Made by a program: the position numbers and the translations under genes. Positions 46,379 through 56,136 of a stretch of DNA of 64,000 bases are shown in pieces (within the stretch, counting starts at the first letter, position 1; the number at the start of each line of letters is the position of its first letter). The stretch is from positions 434,001 to 498,000 of the forward strand of contig NZ_JAVHWZ010000001.1 in the NCBI RefSeq assembly GCF_035607555.1. The letters are read 5' to 3'. The notes beneath the pieces are model-generated. The model saw nothing but the letters and a program-made list of their open reading frames with translations. It had not been told where the DNA came from and made no database searches. The DNA comes from Candidatus Bealeia paramacronuclearis. GTDB lineage: Bacteria; Pseudomonadota; Alphaproteobacteria; UBA9655.

Positions 46379-47008
46379 ATGATTGATGCATTTTTTGACC
46401 CGATAACTTATATAATCATGGGGGGAACGTACCTCATGGGGAGCATTCCCTTTGGACTGATTTTCACGAAATTCTCAGGGCTCGGGGATATTCGCAGTAT
46501 TGGATCGGGGAATATTGGAACCACCAATGTTTTGCGCACGGGCAACAAAAAAGTGGCAGCCCTTACTTTTTTTTGTGATGCCGCAAAGGGAACTTTGCCC
46601 GTTTATATAACGTCAATTTTCAAGCCTGAACTTGCCCCTTTGGCTGGATTTTTTGCAGTCTTTGGACACATCTTTCCTGTTTGGTTGAAATTTAGGGGGG
46701 GGAAAGGTGTTGCCACTGCTTTTGGAGCTACTCTTGGATTAAGTTGGCCTCTGGCGCTCATGATGCTGGTTACATGGATCACGATTGCTGCCATAACCCG
46801 GTATTCGTCTTTGGCGGCCCTTGTTGCAACGGTGACAAGTCCGTTTTTTGCTTTTGTCCTCACAAATTTAATGACGACATATTATGCTTTGGGATTAGCG
46901 GTTCTTCTGGTATTTACACATAAAAATAATATAAGAAGATTAGTTCTTGGCCAGGAGTCCAAAATTGGCGACACAACCCCACTTCAAAATAGAGGCAACG
47001 ACGTGTGA
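46379..47008 (+). CDS. plsY: Acyl-phosphate:glycerol-3-phosphate acyltransferase
   Basis: The roughly 209-residue membrane enzyme makes lysophosphatidic acid from acyl phosphate and glycerol 3-phosphate, the first step of phospholipid synthesis. Family motifs are GSIPFGLIF, GSGNIGTTNVLRTG and FRGGKGVATAFG, with five or so hydrophobic segments. I prefer the ATG at 46379 (MIDAFFDPITYIIMGG) over the GTG at 46343 because it gives a normal-length N-terminal helix. The end overlaps dprA by 44 bp. Confidence 0.93.
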   Translation: MIDAFFDPITYIIMGGTYLMGSIPFGLIFTKFSGLGDIRSIGSGNIGTTNVLRTGNKKVAALTFFCDAAKGTLPVYITSIFKPELAPLAGFFAVFGHIFPVWLKFRGGKGVATAFGATLGLSWPLALMMLVTWITIAAITRYSSLAALVATVTSPFFAFVLTNLMTTYYALGLAVLLVFTHKNNIRRLVLGQESKIGDTTPLQNRGNDV

Positions 47009-48101
47009 CGATCTCACATCTTGGCTTCGGCTTTTGCGATCGGAAAATGTAGGACCTCTTACGTTTCATCGTCTTTTGAAGCAATACGGCTCTGCCCCTG
47101 CGGCTCTTGAAGCCCTGCCTCAATTGGCACGACAGGGCGGAAGACTCAAACATCTTCATATTCCAACGCTTCAAGATGCCGCACGGGAACTTGAAGCTCA
47201 TGAAAAAATTGGGGCCACTCTGATTTCTTATTCAAATCCGCATTATCCTGCACCTTTAAAAGCCGTTGAAAGTGCCCCTCCACTTTTAAGTTGTCTTGGT
47301 AATCTTAATCTTTTCAATCGTCCCAGTTTTGGAATTGTGGGCGCCCGCAACGCGTCATTACCTGCCAAAAAAATGGGCGGGAAATTCTCAAAAGGTCTTG
47401 GGGATATTGGATGGGTCATTACTTCAGGACTTGCTCGAGGGATTGATACAGCTGCCCACGAAGGTGCTCTTTCCACAGGGACGATTGCAGTCATTGCTGG
47501 CGGTATTGATAATATTTACCCCCCCGAAAATGAGGGGCTTTATCGCCGCATTTCACAAGAAGGATTAATTATTAGTGAGGCCCCCTTTGGAGCCGTTCCG
47601 CAATCCTCTTTTTTCCCCCGGCGCAATCGCATTATCTCAGGTCTTTCTCAAGGTGTTCTGATTGTAGAAGCTGCTTTAAAATCGGGTTCACTTATCACCG
47701 CACGCTTCGCGCTTGAGCAAGGTCGTGATGTTTTTGCAATTCCGGGAAGTCCTTACGATCCCCGCGCACGTGGCACGAATCAGCTTCTCAAGCAGGGAGC
47801 TTATCTTGTCGAAACACTTGAAGATATCACCAATGTGATGACACCTAACCAAAAATACTTGCGTGAAATTGAAAATGAATATGAAACAGTTGATCAAATG
47901 GACTCATCTCAACTTGAAAAAATGCGGCAGATCATTCAAGAAAATTTAAGCATTGCTCCAATTTCTATTGACGAATTGGTACGAGAGTGTCACTTCTCAG
48001 CCCAAAACATTTGGCTTGTTCTTTTGGAACTCGAGATTGCTGGCCGACTCGTGCGCCATCCTGGAGGGCAAGTCTCACTTATGCCAGACTGGACAGAATA
48101 A
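46965..48101 (+). CDS. dprA: DNA processing protein DprA
   Basis: The roughly 378-residue protein loads RecA on incoming single-stranded DNA during natural transformation. It has the Rossmann-like DprA core (FGIVGARNAS, VITSGLARGIDTAAHEGAL, FPRRNRIISGLS, GSLITARFALEQGRDVFAIPG) and a C-terminal winged-helix domain (ISIDELVRECHF). I chose the TTG at 46965 because AGGAG lies 7 nt upstream; this places the start inside plsY. Its stop overlaps the start of topA by one base (TAATG), so the three genes are coupled. Confidence 0.93.
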   Translation: MATQPHFKIEATTCDDLTSWLRLLRSENVGPLTFHRLLKQYGSAPAALEALPQLARQGGRLKHLHIPTLQDAARELEAHEKIGATLISYSNPHYPAPLKAVESAPPLLSCLGNLNLFNRPSFGIVGARNASLPAKKMGGKFSKGLGDIGWVITSGLARGIDTAAHEGALSTGTIAVIAGGIDNIYPPENEGLYRRISQEGLIISEAPFGAVPQSSFFPRRNRIISGLSQGVLIVEAALKSGSLITARFALEQGRDVFAIPGSPYDPRARGTNQLLKQGAYLVETLEDITNVMTPNQKYLREIENEYETVDQMDSSQLEKMRQIIQENLSIAPISIDELVRECHFSAQNIWLVLLELEIAGRLVRHPGGQVSLMPDWTE

Positions 48102-50530
48102 TGAACGTCGTCATCGTAGAATCCCCCGCCAAGGCAAAAACCATCGAAAAATACTTGGGCAAAGACTTTAAAGTCTTTGCAAGTTTTGGTCATGTCCGAG
48201 ATCTTCCCTCGAAAAACGGGTCAGTTCGTCCCGATGAAGATTTTGCTATGACCTGGGAGGTTGATCCCAAATCTCAAAAGCACGTCAATGAAATTGCAAG
48301 TGCCGTTAAAAAAGCGGATCATCTTTATCTGGCGACTGACCCTGATCGTGAAGGAGAGGCCATCTCTTGGCATATTGCTGAAATTTTAAAAGAAAAAGGA
48401 TTGCTTCCCAAAATCCCAACCTCGCGCATTGCCTTTAATGCGATCACCAAAAATGCAGTTTTGGAAGCCCTTAAAAACCCGCGTGAGATTGATCAAGAAT
48501 TGGTGGATGCTTATTTGGCACGCCTGTCCCTTGATTATTTGGTGGGATTTACGCTTTCTCCTGTTTTGTGGCGGAAGCTTCCTGGAAGCCGTTCTGCAGG
48601 CCGCGTTCAATCTGTGGCCCTTCGTCTTGTTGTGGAGCGTGAGCAAGAAATTGAAGCTTTCGATTCCCAAGAATACTGGACTATTGAGGCGGATTTCAAA
48701 ACGCCCTCCAATCGTATTTTCACAGCACGCCTAACCCATTTGAATGATAAAAAACTCGATAAGTTTGATCTCAAATCCAAGGAGGATGCGGAAAACGCTG
48801 TTCAAGAAATTTTAAAGCACGGGTATGCGGTTATTAAAATTGAGAAAAAACGCACAAAACGTCGGGCCAAACCGCCTTTTACAACTTCCACAATTCAACA
48901 AGAAGCTTCCCGCAAATTGGGGTTCAGTCCTAAAAAGACCATGCAGGTGGCCCAAAAACTTTATGAAGGTGTTGATATTGGGGGAGAAGTCACAGGTCTG
49001 ATTACCTACATGAGAACGGACAGTATTCAGGTCGAGCCCGCAGCTATTGAAGAAGCCCGTCAAATCATTCGTGAGGATTTTGGTAAAGAATACGTTCCTG
49101 AAACGCCAACTTTGTATAAAAGTAAGGCTAAAAATGCCCAGGAAGCCCATGAAGCCATTCGCCCTACGGAATTGGCACGACGCCCTCAAAAACTGACCTC
49201 TTATCTTGATCGCGATCAAGCGCGCCTTTACGAACTGATTTGGAAGCGTATGATGGCCTCCCAAATGGCGCCTGCAGAACTCGATCAAATGAGCGTGGAC
49301 ATTGGAAACCCCAGCGAGAAAATTCTTTTCCGCGCCAATGGCTCTACTATTGCTTTTGATGGATTTTTAAAGCTCTATCGTGAAAGTGTGGATGAAGGTC
49401 AGGATGACGAGGAAGATCAACGTCTTCTTCCTGCAATGAATGAAAAAGATCCTTTAAACCGGGAAACCACAATTCCTGAGCAGCATTTCACACAACCTCC
49501 CCCCCGTTATTCAGAAGCAAGTCTTGTGAAAAAGATGGAAGAGCTCGGAATTGGGCGCCCTTCAACGTATGCGCGCATTCTTCAGGTGCTGCAAGAACGC
49601 GGCTATGTCAAACATGAAAACCGTCAATTGTCTCCAGAAGATCGAGGTCGTTTAGTCACAACTTTCCTCATGAACTTTTTCCATAAATATGTAGAGTATG
49701 ATTTTACGGCAGACCTTGAAGAGCGGTTGGATAATATTTCCGCTGGGGACCTCCAATGGAAATCTGTTCTTCATGATTTTTGGGGTGATTTTTCCTCCGC
49801 CATTGATGCCACAAAACCACTTACGATTACAGATGTTTTGAAAGTTTTGGAGGATCATCTCTCCTCCTATTTATTTCCACAAAAAGAAGACGGTAAAAAC
49901 TCGAGGGAATGCACGCAATGTAAAACGGGAACCTTAGGTTTGCGCGTAGGAAAGTTTGGTGCCTTTATTGGGTGCTCAAACTATCCCGAATGTAAATTCA
50001 CGCGCCCCCTTGATGTAGGGGATCAAGGTGAGAGAGGGGGAGAGCTCACTTCAGATTTTGAAGATAAATTACTCGGGACTGATCCCGTTTTAGAATTGCC
50101 AGTTTACCTCAAGAAAGGGCCTTACGGATTTTATGCTCAATGGGGTGAATCTGCTCCCAAAGGTGAAAAGCCCAAGCGTGCCTCTTTGCCGCGCGGATAT
50201 GCACCACAAGATTTTACGCTCGAGCAAGCGATTTCTTTGGGAAAACTTCCCCGCGAAGTAGGAATACATCCTGAAACCAAAGAAAAAGTTTTTGCAGGCC
50301 TTGGGCGCTTTGGTCCCTATCTTAAGCATGGCCAAGAATTCATCTCTCTTAAAAACGATGATGTCTTGGACGTAGGCCTTAATCGTGCTGTCACATTGAT
50401 TGCTGAGCATGCCTTAAAGCCTAAAAGAAAATCGCCTCTCAAGGTTGCAAAGCCTAAAACGGCACCTAAGGCAAAAAAGGTCCCGGCTAAGGCAAAGAAA
50501 GCTCCTGCAAAAGCCAAGAAGGAAAAGTGA
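48101..50530 (+). CDS. topA: DNA topoisomerase I
   Basis: The 809-residue type IA enzyme relaxes negative supercoils. The TOPRIM domain has VVIVESPAKAKTIEKYLG and TDPDREGEAISWHIAEIL; the active-site Tyr is in GLITYMRTDSIQV. After the core come a four-Cys zinc finger (CTQCKTG and GCSNYPEC) and further C-terminal repeats (GPYGFYAQWG, GRFGPYLKHG). The last 30 residues form a Lys/Ala/Pro tail (KAKKVPAKAKKAPAKAKK), common in alphaproteobacterial TopA. The ATG at 48101 is used because the family begins at MNVVIVESP; the longer upstream frame is inside dprA. Confidence 0.97.
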   Translation: MNVVIVESPAKAKTIEKYLGKDFKVFASFGHVRDLPSKNGSVRPDEDFAMTWEVDPKSQKHVNEIASAVKKADHLYLATDPDREGEAISWHIAEILKEKGLLPKIPTSRIAFNAITKNAVLEALKNPREIDQELVDAYLARLSLDYLVGFTLSPVLWRKLPGSRSAGRVQSVALRLVVEREQEIEAFDSQEYWTIEADFKTPSNRIFTARLTHLNDKKLDKFDLKSKEDAENAVQEILKHGYAVIKIEKKRTKRRAKPPFTTSTIQQEASRKLGFSPKKTMQVAQKLYEGVDIGGEVTGLITYMRTDSIQVEPAAIEEARQIIREDFGKEYVPETPTLYKSKAKNAQEAHEAIRPTELARRPQKLTSYLDRDQARLYELIWKRMMASQMAPAELDQMSVDIGNPSEKILFRANGSTIAFDGFLKLYRESVDEGQDDEEDQRLLPAMNEKDPLNRETTIPEQHFTQPPPRYSEASLVKKMEELGIGRPSTYARILQVLQERGYVKHENRQLSPEDRGRLVTTFLMNFFHKYVEYDFTADLEERLDNISAGDLQWKSVLHDFWGDFSSAIDATKPLTITDVLKVLEDHLSSYLFPQKEDGKNSRECTQCKTGTLGLRVGKFGAFIGCSNYPECKFTRPLDVGDQGERGGELTSDFEDKLLGTDPVLELPVYLKKGPYGFYAQWGESAPKGEKPKRASLPRGYAPQDFTLEQAISLGKLPREVGIHPETKEKVFAGLGRFGPYLKHGQEFISLKNDDVLDVGLNRAVTLIAEHALKPKRKSPLKVAKPKTAPKAKKVPAKAKKAPAKAKKEK

Positions 50531-50538
50531 TAACGCCT

Positions 50539-51213
50539 TCAAATCAATCCTAATTGCTTAAAAGATTTTGACTCGTGACGACCCACAATAATGTGGTCAT
50601 GAACACGAATGTCCATAGTGCGCGCGGCTAGAATGACTTTTTGGGTAATTTGAATATCAGCTTCTGAAGGTGTGGGATCTCCTGAGGGATGATTGTGCAC
50701 AAGAATAAGGGCTCCCGCGCCATGCTCAAGGGCCCGTCTGACGACTTCGCGCGGGAAAATGGGAGTTTGGTCCAGTGTTCCCTCTTGTTGGATTTCATCA
50801 GCAATAAGTTGATTTTTGCGATCTAAAAATAAAATTCGAAGTTGCTCGCGGTTTAAATGACCCATTTGATGTTGGCAATATTGAATGACCTTTTCCCAAT
50901 TGTTCAAAACAGGTTGGTTCATAATTTCTTGAAGTAAAATGCGTTGTGTGAGTTCCTGGGCGAGTTTGATGGTGGTCACCGCAGCAGGCCCCATTTCAGA
51001 AACGTTTTGAAGTTCATGCGGGGGAGCTAGAAGAACTTGTTTTAAGCTCCCAAATTTTTTGAGAAGAATTTTTGCCAGAGGCTTCACATCACCTCGCGGT
51101 TTTGCTGAAAATAAGATCATCTCTAAAAGCTCATAATCTTGAACACCTTTTCCGTCCGTTTCTAAAAAACGAGACCTTAAACGTTCGCGATGTCCGAACC
51201 TCAAATCTTCCAT
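50539..51213 (-). CDS. radC: RadC/JAMM-domain protein
   Basis: The 224-residue protein has a helix-hairpin-helix-like N-terminus (HELQNVSEMGPAAVTTIKLA) and a JAMM metalloprotease-fold C-terminus with the zinc signature HNHPSGDPTPSEAD. The biochemical role of RadC is still unclear despite its name. Its start overlaps the map stop codon by one base, so it is coupled to map. Confidence 0.93.
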   Translation of the reverse strand: MEDLRFGHRERLRSRFLETDGKGVQDYELLEMILFSAKPRGDVKPLAKILLKKFGSLKQVLLAPPHELQNVSEMGPAAVTTIKLAQELTQRILLQEIMNQPVLNNWEKVIQYCQHQMGHLNREQLRILFLDRKNQLIADEIQQEGTLDQTPIFPREVVRRALEHGAGALILVHNHPSGDPTPSEADIQITQKVILAARTMDIRVHDHIIVGRHESKSFKQLGLI

Positions 51214-52019
51214 TAAGGGAGAGCCTTTTCACTGAGGCCTGTGGGTGAAAGGGTAAAAATCTCATACCCTGTGGCAGTTACCCCCAGGCTGTGCTCAAAT
51301 TGAGCCGACAAAGATTTGTCGCGAGTGACCGCTGTCCACTCATCGGCCAAGACTTTGGTATCAGGCTTTCCAGCGTTAATCATGGGTTCGATCGTGAAAA
51401 ACATGCCTTCTTCTAAAACAGGTCCCGTCCCCGGTTTTCCGAAATGAAGCACTTCGGGAGACATATGGAAAACACGACCCACACCATGACCACAAAAATC
51501 GCGTACGACAGAAAATCCTTTGGGCTCGACATAGCTTTGAATAGCATGACCAATGTCGCCCAAATGAACGCCTGGTTTGACCATTTCAATTGAGCGCATC
51601 ATCGCCTCAAAGGTAACCTCAATTAATTTTCTTGCACGAAGGGGAATTTCGCCCAAAGCAAACATACGGCTGGTATCGCCATACCACCCATCCAAAATGG
51701 TAGTTACATCAATATTGATGATGTCGCCTTTTTGAAGTTTTTTAGGCCCTGGAATGCCGTGGCACACAACATAATTAATGGAGGTGCAAATGGATTTGGG
51801 GAATCCCCGATACCCTAGAGGCGCTGGAATCGCACCATGGCTCACAATAAAATCATGGCAGAGGCGATCGAGTTCTTCCGTCGTAATTCCGGGCTGAACG
51901 TAAGGCGTAATAAAGTCCAAAGTTTCTGCAGCTAGTTTTCCGCTTTTGCGCATGCCTTCAAAATCTTGAAGGCTGTGGATCACGATGGATCCCCGTTGAG
52001 GTTCAGTTGCGTAAGTCAT
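51213..52019 (-). CDS. map: Methionine aminopeptidase type I
   Basis: The 268-residue enzyme removes the initiator methionine. The metal ligands are in INIDVTTILDGWYGDTSRMF (two Asp), GHGVGRVFHMSPEV (His), FFTIEPMINAG (Glu) and SAQFEHSLGVT (Glu). The middle gene of sfsA-map-radC, it starts at the base after the sfsA stop. It acts directly after peptide deformylase, which is encoded elsewhere in the window. Confidence 0.97.
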   Translation of the reverse strand: MTYATEPQRGSIVIHSLQDFEGMRKSGKLAAETLDFITPYVQPGITTEELDRLCHDFIVSHGAIPAPLGYRGFPKSICTSINYVVCHGIPGPKKLQKGDIINIDVTTILDGWYGDTSRMFALGEIPLRARKLIEVTFEAMMRSIEMVKPGVHLGDIGHAIQSYVEPKGFSVVRDFCGHGVGRVFHMSPEVLHFGKPGTGPVLEEGMFFTIEPMINAGKPDTKVLADEWTAVTRDKSLSAQFEHSLGVTATGYEIFTLSPTGLSEKALP

Positions 52020-52718
52020 TTAAAATTCCAAAGGTAAAATGTGTGCCAGTGTAATGCCATTTGGGGTTAATTGGCAAGAATAGGCGAAAATTTCAACCCC
52101 ATCTGAATGAGCTTTTAGTGTGGATTTAGCGTAATTGGGATCAATCTCTGAGGCCAATCCAAAGCCTTTGCAATCTGCGCGTTGAACAACATAAAGGACG
52201 GCACATTGGAATCCTTGGGACTTGAGCTCTAAAAGCTCGTCCATATGTTTGGCGCCACGAATAGTGACTGAGTCTGGAAAAAGGGCAAGACCTTCTTTTT
52301 TATAATGCACGTTTTTGACTTCTACATAACAGTCGGGAAGGCCTTCTTCTTTTAGCAAGAAATCCAGGCGGGTTTTATCATTAATTTTGGCTTCCCGTTT
52401 GATATTCGAATAAGACTGGAAAGGAATCAGTTGTTTTTGGAGAAGTGCTTCACCCACAAGAAAATTAGGACGAGCGGTATTAGCGCCCACAAGGGTGCCT
52501 TCGACTTCTGCCATCTCCCACGTATAAGAAAGCTTTCGGTTAGGACTGGGAGCATAAGAGAGATAAACGGGCGTACCAGGATCTTTAATTCCCAGCATTG
52601 CGCCTGTATTGACACAATGGGCAATCACCTCTTCTCCAGAATCCAAAAGAACATCGGCCAAAAATCGTTTGTAGCGTTTTAAAAGAATCCCTTTGTGAAG
52701 GGGAGGTGAAAATTCCAT
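52020..52718 (-). CDS. sfsA: SfsA family protein
   Basis: The roughly 232-residue protein matches SfsA, described first as a sugar-fermentation stimulation protein and proposed to be a DNA-binding nuclease: FLADVLLDSGEEVIAHCVNTG, GTLVGANTARPN, TRLDFLLKEEG, DCYVEVKNVHY and FPDSVTIRGAKHMDEL. ATG 52718 follows AAGAGA and begins at the family start; the longer TTG start at 52736 is less likely. First gene of the sfsA-map-radC unit. Confidence 0.93.
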   Translation of the reverse strand: MEFSPPLHKGILLKRYKRFLADVLLDSGEEVIAHCVNTGAMLGIKDPGTPVYLSYAPSPNRKLSYTWEMAEVEGTLVGANTARPNFLVGEALLQKQLIPFQSYSNIKREAKINDKTRLDFLLKEEGLPDCYVEVKNVHYKKEGLALFPDSVTIRGAKHMDELLELKSQGFQCAVLYVVQRADCKGFGLASEIDPNYAKSTLKAHSDGVEIFAYSCQLTPNGITLAHILPLEF

Positions 52719-52784
52719 AAGGTTGTCTCTTTTCAAATGCGGTGTTTCTTGGATACTATGCGATAACTATTCATTGAGGCAACC

Positions 52785-53564
52785 ATGACCCTTCCCAAAC
52801 AACGCACCGCAGCTCTGATCATTATTGGAAACGAAATTCTCTCAGGGCGAACTCAAGATAAAAATCTCGCCTATGTGGCGACATTCTTAAATCAGCACGG
52901 CATTCGATTGATGGAATCGCGAATGATTTTGGATGATTTTGATGAGATTATTGAGGCCGTCAATACTTTGCGCAAACGCTATGATTTTGTAATCACAACG
53001 GGCGGCATTGGTCCCACCCATGATGATATCACCCCTGAGGCCATCGCGCGTGCTTTTGGCGTGCCTTACGAATATCATCCCGAATCGGTCATTGAGCTCA
53101 AAAAACACTATACGCCTGAAATGCTCAATGAAGCCCGCATGAAAATGGCCAAAATGCCACGAGGTGCGAGGTTAATTCGAACCCCACTTTCGGGAGCCCC
53201 TGCATTTGCCTATGAAAATGTCTACATTTTGGCAGGCGTCCCCAAAATCATGCAAAGTATGCTGGACTCTGTAAAGGAAGAATTTGGATCAGGGCCTTCT
53301 CTTTTGTCCCGTTCCATCACGTGCCTTTTGCCAGAAGGAAACGTGGCCGAAGGGCTCACCAAAATTCAAGAAAACCATCCCCACCTTGAAATTGGAAGCT
53401 ATCCATTTTCTCGGGAAGGCATTTGGGGCACAGTTCTTGTGACACGGGGATTTTCCTATCCTGAAATTGATAAAGCTTGCGATGAGATTAAAACTATGGT
53501 GACGTCTTTGGGTGGCCAACTTATTGAAGAACAAAACATCCATGAAAATTGCCCTTACCACTGA
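52785..53564 (+). CDS. CinA N-terminal-like molybdopterin-binding protein
   Basis: The 259-residue protein is a MoaB/Mog-fold domain of the CinA type: ALIIIGNEILSGRTQDKNL at the start and FVITTGGIGPTHDDITPEA in the middle. It lacks the C-terminal amidohydrolase domain of full CinA, so it resembles the short alphaproteobacterial forms. The fold in CinA hydrolyses ADP-ribose or NMN-pathway compounds, but this short form's substrate is not known. It overlaps the next gene by 23 bp and they are probably co-translated. Confidence 0.85.
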   Translation: MTLPKQRTAALIIIGNEILSGRTQDKNLAYVATFLNQHGIRLMESRMILDDFDEIIEAVNTLRKRYDFVITTGGIGPTHDDITPEAIARAFGVPYEYHPESVIELKKHYTPEMLNEARMKMAKMPRGARLIRTPLSGAPAFAYENVYILAGVPKIMQSMLDSVKEEFGSGPSLLSRSITCLLPEGNVAEGLTKIQENHPHLEIGSYPFSREGIWGTVLVTRGFSYPEIDKACDEIKTMVTSLGGQLIEEQNIHENCPYH

Positions 53565-53982
53565 CGAGATATTTCCCATTCACCAAGTCATTTTTGACGA
53601 GTTGAAAAAGCGGGGTCATGACGTAGTCCTTTTTGGGGCCTTTCAAACTCAAAAGGAAGAACCGTGGGTGAAATGCGCATTGGAGGCAGCGCAAGCCATT
53701 CAAAAAGGAGACTGTGAAGAGGGGATTTTCTTCTGTTGGACTGGCACTGGGATTTCGATTGCGGCCAATAAAGTCAAAGGAATTCGTGCCGCTCTTTGCG
53801 GAGATTCTGAAACGGCCAAAGGCGCACGCATTTGGAACGACGCTAATGTCCTTTGTCTTTCTAACCGGCTTTTGAGTGAAGATTTGGCCCAAGAAATCTT
53901 AGAAGCCTGGTTTTTGGTTTGTGACGGAACTCAAGGAGAAGAGAGAGCTCTTGCGATTAACATGTTTGAAGAGCGCAGCTAA
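53542..53982 (+). CDS. RpiB/LacAB-family sugar-phosphate isomerase
   Basis: The 146-residue protein begins MKIALTTDEIFPIHQV and has the RpiB signature CWTGTGISIAANKVKGIRA with the catalytic Cys, followed by NDANVLCLSNRLLS. RpiB interconverts ribose 5-phosphate and ribulose 5-phosphate. The usual DH pair near residue 9 is DE here and the Cys is followed by Trp instead of Gly, so substrate preference may differ. I used the ATG at 53542 because the family starts there. A 14-bp inverted repeat covers the stop codon region. Confidence 0.85.
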   Translation: MKIALTTDEIFPIHQVIFDELKKRGHDVVLFGAFQTQKEEPWVKCALEAAQAIQKGDCEEGIFFCWTGTGISIAANKVKGIRAALCGDSETAKGARIWNDANVLCLSNRLLSEDLAQEILEAWFLVCDGTQGEERALAINMFEERS

Positions 53983-54007
53983 ATTTATAGAATGCTACGC
54001 TCTTCAA
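53966..54007 (+). terminator. Long hairpin at the end of the rpiB-like gene
   Basis: TTGAAGAGCGCAGC (53966-53979) pairs with GCTACGCTCTTCAA (53994-54007), 13 of 14 bp, with a 14-nt loop containing the stop codon. A weaker T-rich stretch follows at 54020. It lies between convergent genes and could stop transcription in either direction. Confidence 0.6.
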
Positions 54008-54016
54008 GGTGTAGGA

Positions 54017-55076
54017 TTAATTATTTTTTAGTTTGGAAGGGATGTCTCCGTCGATTTTTTCATCGCCTAAGACAACATTAAAGAATTTAGCCAAAGATGA
54101 AGAGGGAAGATCTAATTTATCAGTCACAAAGAAATTTTTAGTATCTCTTATTTCTTTAGTATCATTCTGACTTTTTACAAAAATATCTATTATTGTGGGG
54201 TACAATACCCTGGTCGTCAAAGATAATACAATAATTTGCTGATCTCTTAATTTTAAATTTCCAAAAGATCCCTTGTTCTTAAACTTACGAGGAAGACTCA
54301 ATTGGCCTAATCCAAAAACATCTCCATCAAAAAGTGAGGTATGAAATAGCTCTCCTGTTTTTGTAACTCCAACCGTTATGGGGCAGTTTTCATATTTCCC
54401 AAGATCGGGGAGATTTAGATATTGTTCAGACCTAAAAAAACGAACCGCGATGTTATTTTGAGGGATTTTCCAGGTATCGCGCAGCCAATTTCTCACATCC
54501 ATAATTTCTTGAGCTTGAGTTTTTTTACCACTACTCTCCGCATAACTCTTAAATTTTTCTGAACTTATTTCGCAAGAGTAAAGCTCTACATCAAGTGCAG
54601 ATGGATTTGTGGTTCCTAGTTTATTATAAGAAGGTGTCAGACTTTCTAGTTTCTGAGAGCGGGACTTATGAAAAACGAGAGACTTGCCCGTTTGTGGATC
54701 CAATATACGCCCGAGCATGCAGGGCAATAGGGGAGACGTGACATAAGAATCGAATTGAGTGTTCGTAGGGTCGATAATTAAAGCTTCTCCCTCGAAAAAG
54801 AAACGTGTTCTGTCTGGATTTATTGTTTTATACGCATAAGTGAATAGAAACTGTGATTTTTTTTCCATTAACATTAAAATTCGTAGAGACTAGCTGTATT
54901 GTTTTTTTAATAGGTTGTTGAGTCTGTTCTACTTCTTTCTTCCCAGGTGCGGTAGAGTGTTGAGGTGACTCTTTTTCATTTTCTCCAACATTCATGGCGT
55001 TAAGTGTGGAAACACTTGACAAAAATGCACCACATAACATTAAGTTTAAAAATTTTTGATTATTTAGATATTTCAT
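54017..55076 (-). pseudogene. Exported protein of unknown function with a poly-A frameshift
   Basis: The start MKYLNNQKFLNLMLCG and a hydrophobic core ending near STLNA give a signal peptide. A Gln/Lys/Glu-rich stretch and NFNVNGKK follow; then the frame closes soon after a run of eight A (near 54862). The same run opens a second frame (SQFLFTYAYKTINPDRTRFF) that continues to 54017. Joined there, the product is about 350 residues. The mature part (GRILDPQTGKSLVFHKSRS, VRNWLRDTWKIPQNN, VGVTKTGELFHTSLFDGD) is not a family I know. It may be a pseudogene, a slippage-controlled gene, or a sequencing error. Confidence 0.6.
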
Positions 55077-55331
55077 TATAGGATCCATAAAAATTAAATA
55101 ATTTTTTTATAAAATATTACTATTTTTTAAAAAAAAGTCAATATTTTTATTTGTTAATTTTTTGCATAATACCTATGCGATTTTTGGATGATCTCGCAAT
55201 TCCAAAAAAATCAAAATATTTTTCAAAACCTTAAAAAATGCGATAGGTGCTTTCTCAAAATTAGATGTATAAAATTTTATCAATTTTAGCTATAAAAAGA
55301 TCTGATTAAATTTTAAGCACACAAAGGGAAC

Positions 55332-56075
55332 GTGATCGCCACTCTCAGCATAACTCAAGACTTGTTTTTAGGCGGAAAAATTCAAGTTCTACAGCCGGTC
55401 CAAGGTTATAGGGCCGCCATTGATCCTGTTCTTTTGGCGGCAGCGACGTGCTTCAAGGGCAAGGGGCATGTTTTGGATGTGGGTGCAGGTGTAGGGGTGG
55501 CCTCTCTTTGCCTGGTTTCAAGAAAGACAGAGTGTCTTGTTTGCGGGATTGAGCTTCAACAAGATTTGGTAAGACTTGCTGAAAAGAATATTACCATCAA
55601 TGGATATGAGGGGCGTGTCAACATTATTAGTGGAGATCTTTTAGACCCACCTTCTGCTCTTAAAGACAAACAATTCGATGCGGTCATGACCAACCCCCCT
55701 TATTATGAGGCCGACAAAACAAGAGCGTCCCCTGATGTCCAAAAAGCCATGGCCCATGTGGAGTCTGTGGACCTTAAAAAATGGCTGGCGTTTTGTATTC
55801 AGTCCCTCAAGCCAAAAGGTATCCTAACGCTCATTCACCGCGCCGAACGAATGGATGAAATACTCTCCTATCTTTATCCGAAAATGGGTGATCTTTCCGT
55901 TTTTCCCCTCTGGCCCTCTGCTGGAAAATCTGCGCGCCGTATCATTATAAGAGGACGAAAAGGGGTGAAAAGTGGGTTGACCTTTTGCCAAGGGCTTATT
56001 CTTCATGACGCTCAAGGGCAATTCACCCCTGAAGCGCAAGATATTTTACGATCTGGAAGACCACTCGTTTATTGA
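55332..56075 (+). CDS. trmN6: tRNA1(Val) A37 N6-methyltransferase-like protein
   Basis: The 247-residue protein has a Rossmann SAM-binding domain with motif I in VLDVGAGVGVASLCL and the N6-adenine methyltransferase motif NPPY in AVMTNPPYYEADKTRA. The start QDLFLGGKIQVLQPVQGYRA matches the YfiC/TrmN6 family, which methylates A37 of tRNA-Val. The start is GTG at 55332 after AAGGGA. The 255 bp upstream is very AT-rich with no gene. The exact target is inferred from family resemblance. Confidence 0.85.
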   Translation: MIATLSITQDLFLGGKIQVLQPVQGYRAAIDPVLLAAATCFKGKGHVLDVGAGVGVASLCLVSRKTECLVCGIELQQDLVRLAEKNITINGYEGRVNIISGDLLDPPSALKDKQFDAVMTNPPYYEADKTRASPDVQKAMAHVESVDLKKWLAFCIQSLKPKGILTLIHRAERMDEILSYLYPKMGDLSVFPLWPSAGKSARRIIIRGRKGVKSGLTFCQGLILHDAQGQFTPEAQDILRSGRPLVY

Positions 56076-56136
56076 CGTGTTTTTGATTCACACTCATCGG
56101 GGTTCACTGTACACCATCTTCTATTGATTGCATCAC

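Noticed and set aside
48812-49288. 158-codon antisense frame in topA
   Set aside because: Antisense to the conserved active-site region of topoisomerase I.
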